Source: Phialemonium atrogriseum
Lineage: Eukaryota > Ascomycota > Sordariomycetes > Cephalothecales > Cephalothecaceae
Reading direction: 5' to 3'
Assembly (NCBI RefSeq): GCF_030411735.1
Contig: NW_026848153.1
Location: 62,001 to 126,000, forward strand
Length of the DNA: 64,000 nt
Below, in pieces: positions 40,903 to 53,763 of this stretch. The stretch's first letter is position 1. Each line of letters starts with the position of its first letter. The translations under genes were made by a program, and so were the position numbers. A model generated the notes under the pieces. That model was not told the origin of the DNA and made no database searches. It was given only the letters and a program-made list of their open reading frames with translations.

Positions 40903-43430
40903 TTAAATGTTTGCTACATGGCGCTGCAGCTCCGTTCCAGCAAAGAGATCTAGGCCGGCATTCGGGACGAGGGGGAACTTCTTCATTGGAACGTCTTCGT
41001 CTGGAGTGCGTATGCCGATTCCGCTGTCGTCATGGCTTGACTGCTGGCCGGCTCCTAGAGCATCGTGATTGTTCGTCGTGGGCGCCGGTTGGAAATCCGG
41101 TCTCTCCGACTGCGGCTGCGGGTGCGGCTGGGATTGCGGCCTGTGCGGCATGTTGAGGTCGTCGCTCCCGCTGCTATACCTCGACCCTTGGCGGCTGGCA
41201 TCTTCGCTCATCGTCTGCCGCTTTGGCACCGCGATGGAAGTTTGGGTGGTCTTCCGGTTCATGAACCCGCCCTGCTCCGCCAGAAATTGTATCATCTCAT
41301 CGATCCAGCACTTGGTCACCCACCACGAGCCGAAACTCTTGCCCTGGGAGATGGTGAGGTCTCTCATGACGGCTGTGCCTACCCGCTGTACACACCAGAC
41401 GATATCCGTGTGCGAAGCGTAGGGAAACCGGCCTGGAAGAGACCGCAAGAAACTGACCCAGCGATCGAGAACGTTGGACGCGCTCGTCTCTCCCGAGCCG
41501 CCTCGTCGTTGTGGCCGGCGACCCATTTTGAGCGCCACGTCTCCATTCAGAGTTGAGCACTCAATCTCCCATGGAATGTCCACTGGATCTAGTAGATCCC
41601 GTATCTCGGTGAGGAGCAGGCTGACCACGTCGTCCATGCCCCTAGACGGGACAGACTCGGCGACCTTGCGGACGTAGACCATGGTGATCCACTCCATGTA
41701 CATGAGGTCTCTGTTCCCAGGGTTCGAGAGCATGTTCGCGGCAGCATGGGCTGTCAGGTTGACACGCAGGACCCGATCAAGCAAGCCCGCGAAGATGGTC
41801 GCGGGAGCCTCCTTGGCTCGGATAACGTGTGCGGGTTGTCCTTGAAACGACTCTTGCAGGTGTGGAACCAACCGCTCAGAGATATTGCGAAGTGTGTCCA
41901 GGACTGGCTTTGGCACGACCTGCAGTGCTAGGCTGGAGACAATGCGCATCATTCGCTGATAGAGTACGAAGTCACACTCTTCAATCCAAGGCGCAATGGC
42001 AGCGTTCGCGAATAGCTTCTGGACCGGCATGGTAAGGGTGCCTTGGAATGAGGTGAACAAGTGGAAGAATGTCTTCTCCTTGCAGTAGCGAATGCATTCT
42101 ACGACAGACGTGCAGTGCGACCGGTAGAGAGCCGCCAGAGACTTGGCTGCGTCTGGGTCCGTTCCGTCGGGCAGGAAAGGTTCGATCCGTGGAAGAACCA
42201 AGGTGTCTGATTGCTTGAAGTTCTCGGCACTCTCCGGGGCGAGGCTCCACGGCTGGGCGGTCTTGGCCATCGTGGACTGGAGCTGCTCAAAGCTGGATAC
42301 CAGGGGTTGGTTGTAGAAACTGTGACTGAACTCGTGAGATCGGCCTGCGGGTTGCTCAGTTTGCTGCACGATATCTGGGGTCGGAAAGACAGCTCGATCG
42401 GCCCGCATAGACGTGTTTTGGTAAGGCATGTTTCTATTCGTAGTGAGCTTTGAGTTGGGCTGCAGGGGGCAATGATGAGCAGGTTGTGATACATACTGGG
42501 TGTTTTGGGAGAAATTCGTATTCTCCGTAAGAGGCATCTGAGGGTGGGTGGATGATTCGCGGACGTCTGGTTGGTCCTCCTTCAATGTGAAATTGACGTA
42601 GTGGTACTTGGATTCACCTCTAACCCCGAGGCGACGCGTCTTCAGCCCAGGAAAGAGAACGCGAACTAATTTTCCGAAGCTCGCCGGATTCAGGACAGTT
42701 ATCCGCTCAGTTGCGCAGCGAGATGCGTAATTGGCATAGACTCTCCCTCGCGGAACTGATCCTTTGCCCCTGGAGCAAACTTGGTTGATCCTGCAGTTGA
42801 CGGTGTTAGATTAAAAGGGTGGTAGGTGGAGGGACCAACGGGGTGAGCATACCAAAGCATGGCAAAGACTTGGCGAGTCCTTTCAGAGTTGGGTCCTCGT
42901 TCATTTCCATGCAGTTCCTCGGCGACCTCCTGAAGGTTGCGGTGCTCATTCGAGACGAAGAGCTGTCGCATTTCGAGTTCATTATTCGCACTTGATCTCG
43001 ACCCAGGTTTTGACGCTCCGGGCATCGATGCGAACGAATCGCCCTCGTCATTCCCCTCTCGGTCCAACATCTGGCTATCCTCGACAAAGCTACCATTGCC
43101 ACCAAAGGACTCGGCAGACACCGACTGTCGACTTAGGTTTGGATTCTGGTGAAACGGAGCGCTTTGGAGAGAGGCATTCACTGGCGCTTCCATGGAATAC
43201 TCGCGACTACCATGCAAATGCGATGCGGCGTGTAGGATGAGAGCTTCGGCTGACATCTGATGGGTAGCCGGGGCGATTTCTCGTGGCTGATCCTGTTCGT
43301 TAGGGAGCCATTGTGCCGAATAGACATCCGAAGTGTCGGGGAATGTCTGGTCAACATTCTGCTGCGTTGTGGCGCTGTGTATCGATGCTGTCGAGCCCCT
43401 GGACCTTGGCCGTTTTCTGGACTTGGCCAT
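40903..43430 (-). CDS. RFX-family winged-helix transcription factor
   Basis: Exons 43430-42853 and 42790-40903 give 821 residues. The DNA-binding domain is split by the intron. It begins near the end of exon 1 (ELHGNERGPNSERTRQVFAM) and continues at about 193-262 with SVPRGRVYANYASRC, LNPASFGKLVRVLFPGLKTR and RLGVRGESKYHYVNF, which is diagnostic of RFX proteins (X-box DNA). The following 400 residues match the RFX B/C/dimerisation-type region (CIRYCKEKTFFHLFTSFQGT, FVLYQRMMRIVSSLALQVV). The C-terminus is Gln/Pro/Ser-rich. Known relatives are yeast Crt1/Rfx1 (DNA-damage repressor) and Penicillium/Acremonium RFX1/CPCR1. The start chosen, MAKSRKRPRSRG, is preceded in frame by a longer open stretch that looks non-coding. 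Confidence 0.93.
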
Positions 43431-45076
43431 GACCTGCGGATCTGCGGAATGATTAGCTACTTGAAAAAAAAGGCTTCTGAAAACAGAGAGCATCAAGCCC
43501 TTTCGAATGCATGCTAAAGGGGCCCAGGGAAGCCCGAGTTGGGGCGCGACACCATGGTTTGCACTGACCTGTCGAGTCCATGAATTGGGGCGGAGAAACA
43601 AACAATAGGGTCAATGTTTTTCGGCGTTGAAAATTGGCATCAACAAAGCGGAGCTACCGATTGGCAACGTCGGGCGCAACGCTGCGAAATCAGGGCAAGG
43701 AGCAGGATAGAGACTGATAAACGAGTATGAGATACAAAAGATGCGCCGGTAAGTTGTGCAGCGGATGCGCAAGGGGTGGGAGCCGGTTGCTGTCGTCGTT
43801 GTTGGGTGGTTGGTATCCTGGACCCGTCGCTGGAAGAAAACAAACATTCAAGGGAAGAGGCATCTCCACGGTAGCCGCCCACCTTTGATGCCGTAAGCAG
43901 AGCGCACGGGCCATTCCAACCTCGAGTCATCCAAATGTCTCGGCCCCACCATGAATGTCCCGTCTTTATTATGTCGGCACAGCACTGGAATCTGGCTTCA
44001 AAATTGCATCCAGTGTCGTTTACCAATAGTACATCCACAGGGAGGCGAGATGGGTGCTTGCATCCTTCAATCACTCATTTGAGCTTGTTGAAGCCAGGCG
44101 TAGGTGGTGAGGCTGCGACCGGCTTCCCATTCGCCACGAGAAATAAGTTTAGCAGACAGACTTAATGTTGACATCAGAATCGTTCTGTCAGTCCCCGCCG
44201 TTGGCATGACGAGATAATGATAGTCTCAATCTCCCTCGGGCATTCATTGCTTAGTCACGTATAAGTCCCTCGACTTATATGACGCCGTAAGCTTGCTGAA
44301 AAGGGAGGCACAGTGTAGGGAGGCCCCATCTCTGCCAATGTGATCGTTGGGCTGCCGTACGGGGATATCTCTCCTCGGTAGGCCGACATGAACCATGACT
44401 GGAACCTTGACCCTGGCTTGAAGCGTATCACCCCCGACAGCCTCAATCCTGTGGCGCGCGTATTCAGAAGATCACCGCGGACGCCATAGTACGGGCTGGA
44501 GCCCATTACGACGCCAACGAGATTCTCCGAGTGAGTGGGTATGTAACCTGCAGTGGCTGGTTTTCTCCGTCCGTCTTTATATCCTCAGGCTCTTCGTGGT
44601 CAGGGATAGTGCGCCTGGACGCCCAGGCACGCTTCGATATAACAAACCCACCCTTATCAGGGATGGGCTCCAGACAACCGCGGAAGCCTGGAGACAATGT
44701 CAATAGACGAACGAGGAAAGGGGCGTTACCACCAAGTTAACCCCCTAAACAATGGGGTAGAAGGGGAACTGGTAGGCTGAGCGGCCAATTTGTTCTTTGA
44801 TCGTGAGGCTGGATTCCTCCGGGCAGTGCTCTGGTCAACATGCCCAGTCTTGTCAGAGAACTACTGCGAATCACACATGTTATCACATACGTCACAAGCA
44901 TAAGGAAAGAAATTGGAGAAGACGACGTTTAACGTTTAACCGGGGTATTCTATAGAGTGGTTGACATGCAGTGCCAACACTCGCAATCAACTACCTCAAC
45001 CCCCCAACCTTCTTCCGACCCGTCAAGCCGTCCTCGCCGCCAAGGCCTACCACCCAAGCCAAACCCCACCTCCCCT
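43431..45076. other. Intergenic region upstream of RFX
   Basis: About 1.6 kb. The minus strand between 44500 and 44700 has a protein-like stretch (KGGFVISKRAWASRRTIPDH) that stops soon after and may be decayed coding sequence. No intact gene is supported. Confidence 0.45.
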
Positions 45077-46145
45077 TCAACCCTTCCTCGCCTCCTTCCA
45101 GGCCCTCATAGCCTCCTCGCTCTCAAACATGAGCCCCGTGTCCAAGTCGCACACGCGCGTGTCCGCCTCGGCCGCCCACCGCCGGCGCGTCTCCGCCGCG
45201 GCGGCGTACTCGGCGGCGCTCAGCGCGCGCCAGGGGGCCGTGAAGGAGCCGAACGAGGGGTCGAGCAGGATCGCCGGGTCGACGGCGCCCGAGCGCGCCA
45301 TGGACGACTCGCCCCACGTGTCGACGTACGCGCCCGAGCGCTCGAAGACGCCGCGGGGGATCGTCGGCGGGAGGTCGGCGAGCGGGTTGGGCCGGCGGCG
45401 GGGGCGGGGGCGAGCTGGGTCGTCGTCGTTATCGTCGTCGTCGTTATCGTCGTCGTCGTTATCGTCGTCGTCTGAGTCGTCGTCGTCTGAGTCCAAGTCC
45501 ATCTCATCGTCAGAGTCGAAGCCGAATTCGTCGGGGTCGAGGTCTGGGTCAGGATCCATGTCGTCGTCGGGTTGGGCGTCGTTGTCCTCGAGATCGGAGT
45601 GGTCGGAGTTGGGGCTCGTGGGACTGCGGCTCGGAGGGCTGCGTCTCGGACTGGGGTCGGAGCTGGAGCTAGAGCTGGGGCTGGAGCTGGAGCTGGGGCT
45701 TTTTGTGGCGGCGCTGGTTCGGTTCCGGGGGCTGCGTCTTGGTCCGGGGGGCGTGGATCCTGTGGATGACGTGACCGTTGCCGGCGAGGACGCCGGTGCA
45801 ATGGATATTTGGTCTTGGGCCTTTTTGTGCTGGGTTAGAGGCTTCATACGGGGGTTTGGGATTCTAGAGGTGGTTGCTCACCTCCTCAGTTGCTGGACCC
45901 GCGCGGGTATCTCGATCGCTCGCTCGCTCGTTCTTCTTCTTCTCGTCGCTGCTGGACATTCGTTCATTTCCAGCCCCATCGTGGGCCGGCTTCCCTTTGC
46001 CAGTCGCCTAGGGTTCATCAGTTGGTGGGGGTGTTCTCTCCTTCTCCCTCACAGGGCACTCACCAGCATCCGAGATCTGGTCAGTCTCTTGTCCCGCCTG
46101 GGTCGAGGGATCTTCGAGCTTGTCATCGTGGTGCTGGGCCGGCAT
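45077..46145 (-). CDS. Acidic low-complexity hypothetical protein
   Basis: Proposed exons 46145-46064, 45994-45882 and 45829-45077 give 315 residues in phase. The first two exons encode charged, Lys/Asp/Glu-rich sequence (MPAQHHDDKLEDPSTQAGQE; later ERMSSSDEKKKNERASDRD). The third has a Ser/Pro tract, then a run of about 60 residues dominated by Asp, Asn, Glu and Pro (DDDDNDDDD-type repeats). It ends in a more globular end: IPRGVFERSGAYVDTWGESS, ILLDPSFGSFTAPWRALSA and FESEEAMRAWKEARKG. The final part looks conserved in style and fixes the frame. The last acceptor could also lie nine bases further on. Possibly nuclear; function unknown. Confidence 0.6.
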
Positions 46146-47310
46146 CCGGTTGGTGTCTCTTAATTCAGGGCCCTTGTTGTTATTGCTCGGATCTTGCCTT
46201 GCGGTGACTTCTGTGCCGTCAGTCGGCTTGGTATTTCCAAGTCCGTCAGCTTTGCGCGACGCTCATAAAAACTACCAGATAATGACGGGTTCTAGTTGAA
46301 GTAATGTATACGGGAGAATGTACGATACTTTGGCTGTCTTCGTAAATCGATATATCTGGCGAGAGGTAGAAAGTCCTCGTCAGTTTGAGATAAGTTGGGG
46401 AAGGTTGGAGGGCAGTTTGAGGGAGGTGCCTGAAAAATTCGAAGGACTAGTTGAGAGACGTACTTGATCTAGTATTGGGAGTGGTAGAAGGGTGAATACG
46501 ATCGAGGGCTAGGGAGCAGGAGACGTTCTAATGCTTGTGCTGATGTTCTGCTGCGAGGCCACGAGAACTGGGGTAAACAAATGGAAACACCTAAGTCAGG
46601 GAGGATTTTCAATAGGTACCTATTTTCAAAACGAGTACCTTAGGTTGTCTGGCACCTGTGATATTCTGGATTTCAGTCCAGGTTTCTGGGATAATTTTGG
46701 AGTTATCTGTTGTCATGGCTAGGGGAGGGATGGCTCAGGGGTCACGAAAAACTGAATTGAATATCACTCTGATATCACTCAGAACCTCACCAGGCAGGCA
46801 CTATGGAATATTATGTAGCAAGCTCCAAACCGAGGGTTGCCTATCGCTGCCCTTGAAAATATTCATCAGTAGAGGGGGAATAACTCTCCTTTGCACCTGC
46901 CCACCCCAATACTCAGAAACCGGGAAGGTCTATCGAACCTCGCCTCATGGCCATGGCAATCCGCAAACAGAAGGCAGACCTGTATTCACAACGCATCATG
47001 TTATGGACAGCATGGAACAGCCAACTTTGTCGCTCTCAACTACCGTGATTCCCATTTGAGAGTTGGGCGGACAACTAAACACTGAGCGAGCAGGGCCCGA
47101 ATAGGAGGCAGTTGAAAACTTCATACAGCAAAACAACTAACCGAGGTATCATGCCGAATCCGTTGCCAAACCCAGATGTTTACGAACCCCCCCCGATCCT
47201 CAGGACGCCATTGTGATGCTCCCATGTTACTAAAGTGTCCCTAGCGTGACTGACGCAGCGCCAATAAACTTGTATACAAAGCCGGACCATAACCCAGACT
47301 GGTCCCGTCA
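46146..47310. other. Intergenic region, about 1.2 kb
   Basis: Upstream of the acidic protein gene and downstream of APC6. Open frames on the plus strand (46531-47085) lack motifs. Nothing else recognised. Confidence 0.45.
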
Positions 47311-49259
47311 TCACTCATCGGTAATCTCCATACGACCTTCACCCTTTTCGTCGAGGCCATAGCCATGTCCGCCCGGGACTCGCCTGCTGATGCCCTTGCC
47401 TTTACCAGCACACCTCCGAGTATTGCTCGCAAACTTCGATCTGGCCTGGATCTTCCGCTGGGCCAATTCCCTTTCGAAGGTGGCCATGCCTTCGTCATAC
47501 TCGGGCGGCGAGGTATCACGACCAGCCGTCTCCTCCAGCGCCTTGTTAAGCAGTTCCGTTGCAATGGGATCCTGGGGGTGTATGGCGAGCGCCTCATGGA
47601 GCAGTCGGACCGCCTCTTCGGGTTTGCCCAGGTCAAGATAGATCAGACCCTTGGCGGTGAAGATGGCCGCATCCTTGCCCCCATCGCGTAGGACCCTGTC
47701 GAACTCTTCCAGGGCTTGCTTGAACAGCCTCAGTCTCCGGAACGTATGAGCGAGATTAGTCCTGGCACCAAGCCACGCCTGAGGGTCGCTATCGATCTCG
47801 TCTGCGATCTTGAGTGCCTCCGTAAACACAGAGGCTGCCTCCTTCAGCCTGTTCTGATGATACATCACAACACCCATCTCATTGAGCAGGAGCGGATCAG
47901 TCTTGCACAGACCGTATGCTGTTTTAAGAAATTCCTCCGCAGCCGTCATGTTGTTCATTGCATGGCTCTGCATCCCGAGGAATACCTGCGGCAAGTGTGT
48001 GCCCATGAAGAGCCGCGCCGCCGTCGAGTATGCTGACACGGCTTGATCGTGCTCTCCCTCGGCGGCAAAGGTGTGTGCAAACCCGATCCAAGCCGGCCCA
48101 AAATGTGCATCCATCATGCTCGCCTTGCTGAAGTACCTCCGGGCCTCCGCAATTTTGCCTGTGGCGAAGTAGTAGATGCCCACAGCAAGCCATGTACACG
48201 GCTCTTCGGGGTGGTTGTCGGCGAGATCATGGGCAACGAGGAATAGACTATTCGTCATCTTGAGCTCGTGGAGGCAAGCAAGATGTAGGGGGTAGATACT
48301 AAAGTTGTATTTGTCGTTGTCAAGGATGGATGAGGTGATGGAGAGAGCATCCTTGAATCGGCACTGGGTATAGAGAAGATCTGCACGTGCAAGGAGCAGG
48401 TCTGGATTGTCCGCCAGACCGTAATGAGACGAAAGGGATTCCATGGCCGTGTTGAAAGCCCTGGGATTCCGGTATTTGGACAGTCGTGTCTGGTAGAGCA
48501 TATGAACATACTCGGCAGGTTCTTCTTCGGCCATTTCCGGGTCGTCGCCGGGTGCCTTGATCGATTCGAAGTTCAAGGACTCGAGGAATTCATCCTCCTC
48601 GTCCGGCGACATCAGAGAGTTCTTCATAAGCTGATTGAACGCCTCGAAACATTGAACATCAACACGGACAGCATCTTTGTAACATTCCTTGGCACGATCA
48701 AAGGCATTCTGTTTTGCATAACAGATGCCTCGCAGGTAGCACATGGAGGCCTCATAGCGCCTGTTGGCCGTTTCTTCATCAGCGGCCGAGTCCTCCCGTG
48801 TTCGTTCTTTGGATGCGGTCTTGCCTGCCGCAAGCCGGTTGTTGGGTCTCGTATGTGTCTTTCGCTTCGAGCCACTGGAGATGAGATGGGGAGGGGTGCG
48901 CTCGCCTAGGATACCGAGTGCCTCCTCGAACCGGGACTGTTTTATCAAGCAGTGGGCTGCAAGATATTGACATGATGGATTGCGCGTGATAAGATCCTGC
49001 TTGGAGAGCAGAACCTGGGCTCTAGTGTAGTTTCCGTGAGCGAAATGGACCTGAGCTAGCCAAAAAGCGTCGTTGTCGTCGCCTGGAGAACGATCGATTA
49101 GCAAAATAGGGACCAGGAAAACCAGAGGTATGGATCACCTGTCAGGGCTAATAACTTGTCCCCGATGAAGATAGCCGACTCGTATTGCGCCTTGTTCAGG
49201 GCATCCTGGCGCCAGTCCCGGAGGAACTTCTCCATGTTAGGTTGAGTACTAGTAGCCAT
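47311..49259 (-). CDS. CDC16: Anaphase-promoting complex subunit Cdc16/Apc6
   Basis: Exons 49259-49139 and 49082-47311 give 630 residues. The product starts MATSTQPNMEKFLRDWRQDA. It is a stack of tetratricopeptide repeats: DNDAFWLAQVHFAHGNYTRA, ICYAKQNAFDRAKECYKDAV, PCTWLAVGIYYFATGKIAEA, FGPAWIGFAHTFAAEGEHDQ, LLLNEMGVVMYHQNRLKEAA and AIFTAKGLIYLDLGKPEEAV. The GPAWIGFAHTFA and NEMGVV repeats are characteristic of Cdc16/APC6. Known role: TPR scaffold of the APC/C ubiquitin ligase that drives sister separation and mitotic exit. The C-terminal 60 residues are basic and disordered. It is divergent from the MARVEL gene. Confidence 0.93.
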
Positions 49260-50435
49260 GGGAGCCAAACTATCTCATCGCATTGTCCCGGTTCGTTTAT
49301 CACCAATTAGTCAATGAGCTTGGAGCTCAATTGGGCAAGACCGAATGGGATGATGTCAGTAGGTCAATAGCAGTGTCGAGACGATGGGACTGTTGGCGAA
49401 CAGAAGGGCTGCTTTTGCTCAGGATTACAAGTGCAACTATTTTATTCGTATGCGGAATGCATTTACGAAATCGAGAGCTCCGGTAGTTGCTCGTTGCTAG
49501 GTCAGGTTCTGCGCTTGCCGCAAAGACGCGATGGCAGTCGCGTTGATGTTTGGTTTGCGCCACATGGCGGGGTGACGCATCAGCCACAAGAAACCTGGTT
49601 AGGCTCTCATTGTCTTTGCTGCAGTCATTCCTCTGACAATGGACTTGGACAAATACCTACCTACATATAGGGATTGTGGCCGGTTACGGGCTAATTCCAC
49701 CCAAGGTCTGCCGGCCGGAGTGCAGACGCCCCGGAATCGGTAGCATTGAGAACCGGCGTCCGGCCTTGCCTCGTGATCCGCCTTGCCTGAAAACGCCATT
49801 GCTATTTTTGGCCACCAGTAACGTGGGGAAGTATAGAAGTGCATGCCCAAAACAATTACCTAGCTAGGTGACCAGCCCGAAGGGCGACCTAGGAGTTGGT
49901 GGCAGGAGTTGATACGTCATGCTCCGCAGCTGGCACAGTGATCCATCCGAGACTGTGTCTAGCTAGGAGTGAGTCGTCTATATCTTTCTCGAGACGACAG
50001 ATGACAATGAGCTTCTGACGGAACTCGGCATTGTAATAGTGACTAGATTGGTCCCCTGAATGTGAGGCTGGACCTCGACAAGCCACTATCCGGCACCGCC
50101 TGTACCCACGAAGCCATCAGGCGCTACGCTATTGATAGTGGCGCAGTGATAAATGGATCGGGGCTGAACCAAAACACAATGCGGCATCTCCCATTCGACC
50201 CTCTTAACTGTAGCTGAGCCCAATTGCGCGACTGTGCTTTTTAACTTTACTTCTCCAACACGACACTCTTTTTCTCTCAATCAAGTCTGAATACCTCCCG
50301 AATTTAAGTTTCTCGTAACCTGCGGCCCGGCCCGAACGCGTTGTCTCGACTTTTGACTGTGGGCTACGTCACTAGCAAGAACCGTCCGAACTCTGCAGTG
50401 CGGCTCTCTAACCTTGTATCGCGGCCTCAGCGACA
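49260..50435. other. Divergent intergenic region APC6 / MARVEL gene
   Basis: About 1.2 kb shared upstream sequence. A T- and C-rich leader directly precedes the MARVEL gene ATG (50240-50285). No other gene. Confidence 0.5.
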
Positions 50436-51456
50436 ATGTTTGAGGACTTAGAGTGGAATCCTGACCTGGTTCCACCACTGAAGCTGGGCCTTCACCTCGC
50501 CCAGATCCTCTTTGCCTTCATCATCTTCTGCCTCGAGATCTCCGTCTTCACAGACAAAGATTCTGCCGTCGTCGGCAAAAATGGCTGGACTTTTGGTGTG
50601 GTACGTAGAGATACCACGCCCTTCTCCGCTGTTCCAACAGAAAACATGAAAATGCTGACCCGGTCTTCTCGCCAGTGTTTCTTGTCCATCCCAGCATGGC
50701 TTTACCTCTCCATGGCCCCGCGCTTCCCCAGGACGCGCAAGCTAGCCAACCCCCATGTTATGGCCTGCATCGATGGTCTCTACACCATTTTGTGGCTGTC
50801 CGCTTTTTCAACCCAGGCATCATATAATACCGCCAACTTGTGCGGAAACGCTTGCGGGCAGAGCAAGGCCATCGTGGGTTTGGGATTCTTCGTTTTGTAA
50901 GTTTCAATGACATGTCAGCCCTCAGCCCCCAAATGAAATGGGGGCTTGGCCGGGAACCGGGCTAACCGTCTGCAACAGCCTGTTCTTCGCGGTCACAACA
51001 TTCATTAGCATATACACGGTCAAATACTTCAAATGGAACGGCACACTGCCGGGCTACGAAAACATCAAGCCCAGAGCCCATAACATCGACCCGGACAAGG
51101 CAGCTTTCTCCATGGCACCACATGACGAGGAGGCCTACGCTCCTGTCGGCATGAACGACCAGGACAATGATCATCGTGGCTCCTTGCACCCGGATGAGCA
51201 CGACTACGACTCTACAGTCGCTGGCGGAAGCCATGTGGGGGCTTACAGTGACCATGGGAGCTACGGACGCAGGGACGGCCGCGGAGCTCAGGAGAATCCA
51301 TTCGGGCACGACAACCCTTTCGAGAGTGACACCGAGTACCATTCCCACCAACAAGGTGGTGCACATGTCTACGCTCCACCTTCAGTTCACGATGACTATG
51401 ACGATGATCGGCCAGCCCACTTCCCGGCCGCCGACTACGACCGCGTTACCCGATAG
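50436..51456 (+). CDS. MARVEL-domain four-helix plasma-membrane protein
   Basis: Exons 50436-50600, 50676-50896 and 50979-51456 give 287 residues. Four membrane helices fit the MARVEL layout: LKLGLHLAQILFAFIIFCLE, SIPAWLYLSMAPRF (short), ACIDGLYTILWLSAFSTQAS and IVGLGFFVFLFFAVTTFISI. The C-terminal 130 residues are cytosolic, hydrophilic and rich in His, Asp, Gly and Ser, with two NPF motifs (ENPFGHDNPFESD) of the kind bound by EH-domain endocytic proteins. Fungal MARVEL proteins include Nce102-like eisosome proteins and unstudied relatives. A role in membrane organisation or traffic is inferred from the fold and the NPF motifs. Confidence 0.85.
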
Positions 51457-51956
51457 AAGCTCATGAACAGGCTTAGGCTATAGAAGACTGGACTTAGAAG
51501 ACGGCAGAAACAAGCATTTACGTGTTGGATGTAACGGTTTGAGAGACCAGAACCAGTGTTTGAATAAACGGGCGCTACACCTGGGGTCCTGGTGTTGTAG
51601 GCGTCATGACGGGTAATCAGAAAGATACCATGTATATATATCAATCATGAATGGCATTTCAATTGGCTTCTCCCCTATTCGTGTGTTCTGTTGTGGCTCT
51701 TATAAAGATTTTGAGCAGCCGCCTTTGGCCAACGACGAACGCCACAGCCGCTTGAGACATTTGACTCGGACGCTTCTAAAGTCTCCGGCCTAGCGCCGGC
51801 TGGCGGCGAATTCACAGGATTGCAGGTGCCTGCGTCTCCTGTCATGAATGCAGCCGAACTTTTGGCAGTCATCGAGCTTCCAATGCCAGACTCTTTTCCC
51901 CACTTCCCGCCTCCAGCGGGAAGGATCTAACCCGCGGGCCAAATCAAGGCCGCCGT
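51457..51956. other. Convergent intergenic region
   Basis: 3' flanks of the MARVEL gene and NOP16. A TATATATAT tract near 51631-51639. Nothing else. Confidence 0.5.
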
Positions 51957-52807
51957 TCACGCCTTTCCCGAGCCAGCCCTCCACCTCCTCAGGCGGCGCG
52001 AGATATCCGCCTCGGTCTGCTGCATGGGGTTAAGCTTCCGGTCCCTCGCCATGGCGGCCGCGTCGTCGCCGTGCCGCGCCACCAGCCGCTCCAGCCACTC
52101 GCCCTCGCCCCTGCTCGTGTGCCGCAGCCTCTTCTCGAGGGGCCTTCCGGCCTGCCTCTCCAGCTCCATGACCACCGACGGCCGGCTCTCGTCCTCGTCC
52201 TCCTCGTCCTCGTCGATCCCGCCCCACTCCTCCGCATCTTCAGCCTCCTCTTCTCCGGCCTCGCTGTCGCTGTCGAACTGCACCAGCGGGTCCCGGAGTG
52301 GGTTCTCGCGCCGGCCGTCCAGCACACGCACGATGCGGCCCGAGGCGTCGCGTTCCACCCGCGCCTCGGTCACGATCTGCTGCGCCATCGGCTTGACCGC
52401 GAAGGTGACGGCGAAGGGGTCGCGGCGGGGGCCCTTCTTGTTGGCGGGGCCCACCGCTGACGCCCCGTCCTTGGCTCCGGCATTGCCGTCCCCGGTCCCT
52501 AGGAAGTCCGGCTCGACGCCGCCGGTCGCGCCGCCGAGCTTGGCTACGAGGCCTAGGCGGCGGTAGTTCTGGGAGAGGGTCTGTTTCTTGTTCCTGTGGG
52601 GTGGGAGGGGCAGGGGCGTCAGCGATGACCGATGGGGGGATTTCCTTACGGAGGGGAGGCTTGGGGGTTTTTGGATCGTGTGCTTAATTACCAGTTCTTC
52701 GCGATGATGCTGTTGCCCATGGGGTTCAGAGGCTTCTTGGTGCTGGTGGGTTGCCGCACCGTCGCCCGCGATGAGCGACGTTTCCGCTTCTGGAGTTCAC
52801 GACCCAT
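51957..52807 (-). CDS. NOP16: 60S ribosome biogenesis factor Nop16
   Basis: Exons 52807-52692 and 52593-51957 give 250 residues. The N-terminus MGRELQKRKRRSSRATVRQP, then KKPLNPMGNSIIAKNW split by the intron before NKKQTLSQNYRRLGLVAKLG, is the Nop16 signature. Further on come GPRRDPFAVTFAVKPMAQQI, an acidic centre (EEEAEDAEEWGGIDEDEEDE) and the C-terminal EWLERLVARHGDDAAAMARD and LNPMQQTEADISRRLRRWRA, which closes Nop16 proteins. Known role: nucleolar assembly factor of early pre-60S particles. The 98-base intron interrupts the Trp codon after Asn-37. Very GC-rich third positions produce long shadow frames on the other strand. Confidence 0.94.
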
Positions 52808-53763
52808 TGTGATATTTCCTCTGGAGTTATGTGCTTCGTGGCACTTCTACTTCGAAGGAGTGAATGTGCCTTCTAATGATAGCGGATACCTTTTCGGGAT
52901 TCTACAAGCCCCAAAAATTTCGAGTTTGAAGGCATTGATTGCGAAAGATAAACGTTTTTGTTCCTTATCAGCACGTGAGATGCTGGGCAGCCTCACCGTC
53001 CCACCAGATTGGCACCCGCGGCACTGACCGGGATTCTGGTCTAGGGTCCGATTAGCTATACTCGTTTAGGCAGGTCAACCTCTACGTATACGCTAGGAAT
53101 TAGCACGACTTCGTAGGGTGTTTCGTGAGGGCCTCTGCATTTTAGCTTTCTGGGGAGGCGCGAACCCCTGTTGCTATTCTATGTGCGGACTCGTGGAGTG
53201 ATTCCCTCCGGATTCATAATCGGGAACTCATAACCGGGAAGCCGAAACTGAGACGACAGCCAAGCGGCAAGAATCGGGCTAGCGAAGCCAACGAGGCAAG
53301 GTACGGGAAGAAAAGGGGGATACCCCAGCTTATCTGATACCTGGCAGCTACATGAAGATACAGTATGATGTGGACGTGTTTGGGCAAGATTAGATAGAGG
53401 ATGAGGTTGAGGAGTATATTTTAACGACTAAGTACATTCATGAAAGGCTGATAGATGATAGATAGATGATTGATAACTCCATCAACTGATAACCCAAAAT
53501 CCGAGCCAAGTCCCGGAACTCCCTTCGTGCTCTTCAAACCCCAATAAACCAATGTGAAATTTACATCGTGTACATGACGCCATGTCCCGTTTCCCGTCAT
53601 GAGAGCTTGTAGACTGAAAGTAGAGAAGAGGACCTCTCTAATCTAGCAAGAGAAAAAGTGAAGGAAATGCGTAGTGGTCAAGCGGACCTCGTCCCATCAT
53701 AAGCGTGTCTAAGGAGAGCACACTTGAATCCTTTCCCTCCACCCTCTCCCTCCCCTCCTCCCC
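52808..53763. other. Intergenic region NOP16 upstream / PRO1 3' side
   Basis: A small GATAGAT-rich tract (TGATAGATGATAGATAGATG) lies near 53449-53468. No gene seen. Confidence 0.5.
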
